NCBI GenBank assembly: GCA_944321845.1 | Contig: CALUMT010000029.1 | Span: 1 to 60,748, forward strand | Reading direction: 5' to 3' | DNA: 60,748 nt | Source of the DNA: an uncultured Butyricimonas sp. | Lineage (GTDB): Bacteria; Bacteroidota; Bacteroidia; Bacteroidales; Marinifilaceae | Part shown: positions 60,672-60,748 of the stretch, one piece after another | Position numbering within the stretch: position 1 is the stretch's first letter | How the letters are laid out: each line of letters opens with the position of its first letter | The notes under the pieces: model-generated | What the model was told of the DNA's origin: nothing | The model's input: only the letters and a program-made list of their open reading frames with translations | Databases searched by the model: none | Made by a program: the position numbers and the translations under genes

Positions 60672-60748
60672 TCAGGCAGCCTGGGCAATTTCGTTGACTT
60701 CCCGCCGGACGAGCTGTACTACATTCGCCGTGTGGATGCCAAAGAAGA
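60672..60748 (-). CDS. 3' end of an ORF entering from the right edge (possible transposase, unproven)
   Basis: On the minus strand the last 24 codons before a TGA at 60672-60674 read FFGIHTANVVQLVRREVNEI followed by AQAA. I do not recognise the protein with certainty. Its position next to a truncated gene and behind a hairpin suggests the end of an insertion sequence, but other readings on the plus strand are also open here. Confidence 0.25.
   Translation of the reverse strand, partial: FFGIHTANVVQLVRREVNEIAQAA

Overview
The window reads as a chromosomal segment of a gut-type Bacteroidota bacterium, most like the Odoribacter/Butyricimonas group, although the genus is inferred from gene style and not proven. 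The supporting signs are SusC/SusD pairs with FecI/FecR regulators, the short primary sigma factor typical of the phylum, promoters of the TTTG-N19-TAnnTTTG type, a sodium-pumping methylmalonyl-CoA decarboxylase operon for propionate formation, and weak use of Shine-Dalgarno sequences. No rRNA, tRNA, CRISPR array or complete insertion sequence was seen.

Layout. 1-6.4 kb: a SUF iron-sulfur assembly operon (sufB cut by the left edge, then sufC, sufD, sufS, sufE and a DUF59 protein) followed directly by queG, whose product needs Fe-S clusters. 6.4-15.7 kb: an accessory nutrient-uptake locus with a PepSY transmembrane protein and an ECF sigma factor on one strand, and FecR, a SusC-type receptor with an STN signalling domain, SusD, a fasciclin-like lipoprotein and an unknown lipoprotein on the other. 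Base composition drops sharply inside susC. 15.9-30 kb: mostly housekeeping genes (LytTR protein, SDR, FAD enzyme, HU, TrmH-type methylase, dipeptidyl peptidase III, tpiA, a DoxX protein, DUF1599, folP, a second SpoU methylase, miaB, flavodiiron protein). 29.2-33 kb: three tandem secreted C1 cysteine peptidases. 33-42.5 kb: CPBP protease, ftsK, htrA, rpoD, a DJ-1 family protein, a TIGR02757 protein, mnmD and threonine aldolase. 42.5-46.6 kb: the methylmalonyl-CoA decarboxylase/epimerase operon. 46.8-56 kb: LolA-like protein, EamA transporter, the diadenylate cyclase cdaA, a two-component system with two PepSY-like lipoproteins, lgt, a PCMD-type protein and a PAP2 phosphatase. 56.1-60.5 kb: an arsenic/thiol-redox operon (ArsF-like, ArsG-like, small thioredoxin, permease, thioredoxin lipoprotein, arsC), then a truncated second permease and a junction with unrelated DNA at the right edge.

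The most interesting signals lie between or upstream of genes. (1) Several intergenic regions carry runs of three 11-nt units, with a different unit sequence at each place but the same period and number (about 16.43, 25.74, 25.78, 25.82 and 55.13 kb). (2) The promoters of the two-component operon and of its neighbouring PepSY-like lipoprotein genes carry 11-nt-spaced TTCCA/TTCCCA repeats that look like response-regulator sites. (3) The arsenic operon promoter has a dyad whose two 10-nt arms exactly flank the -7 box.
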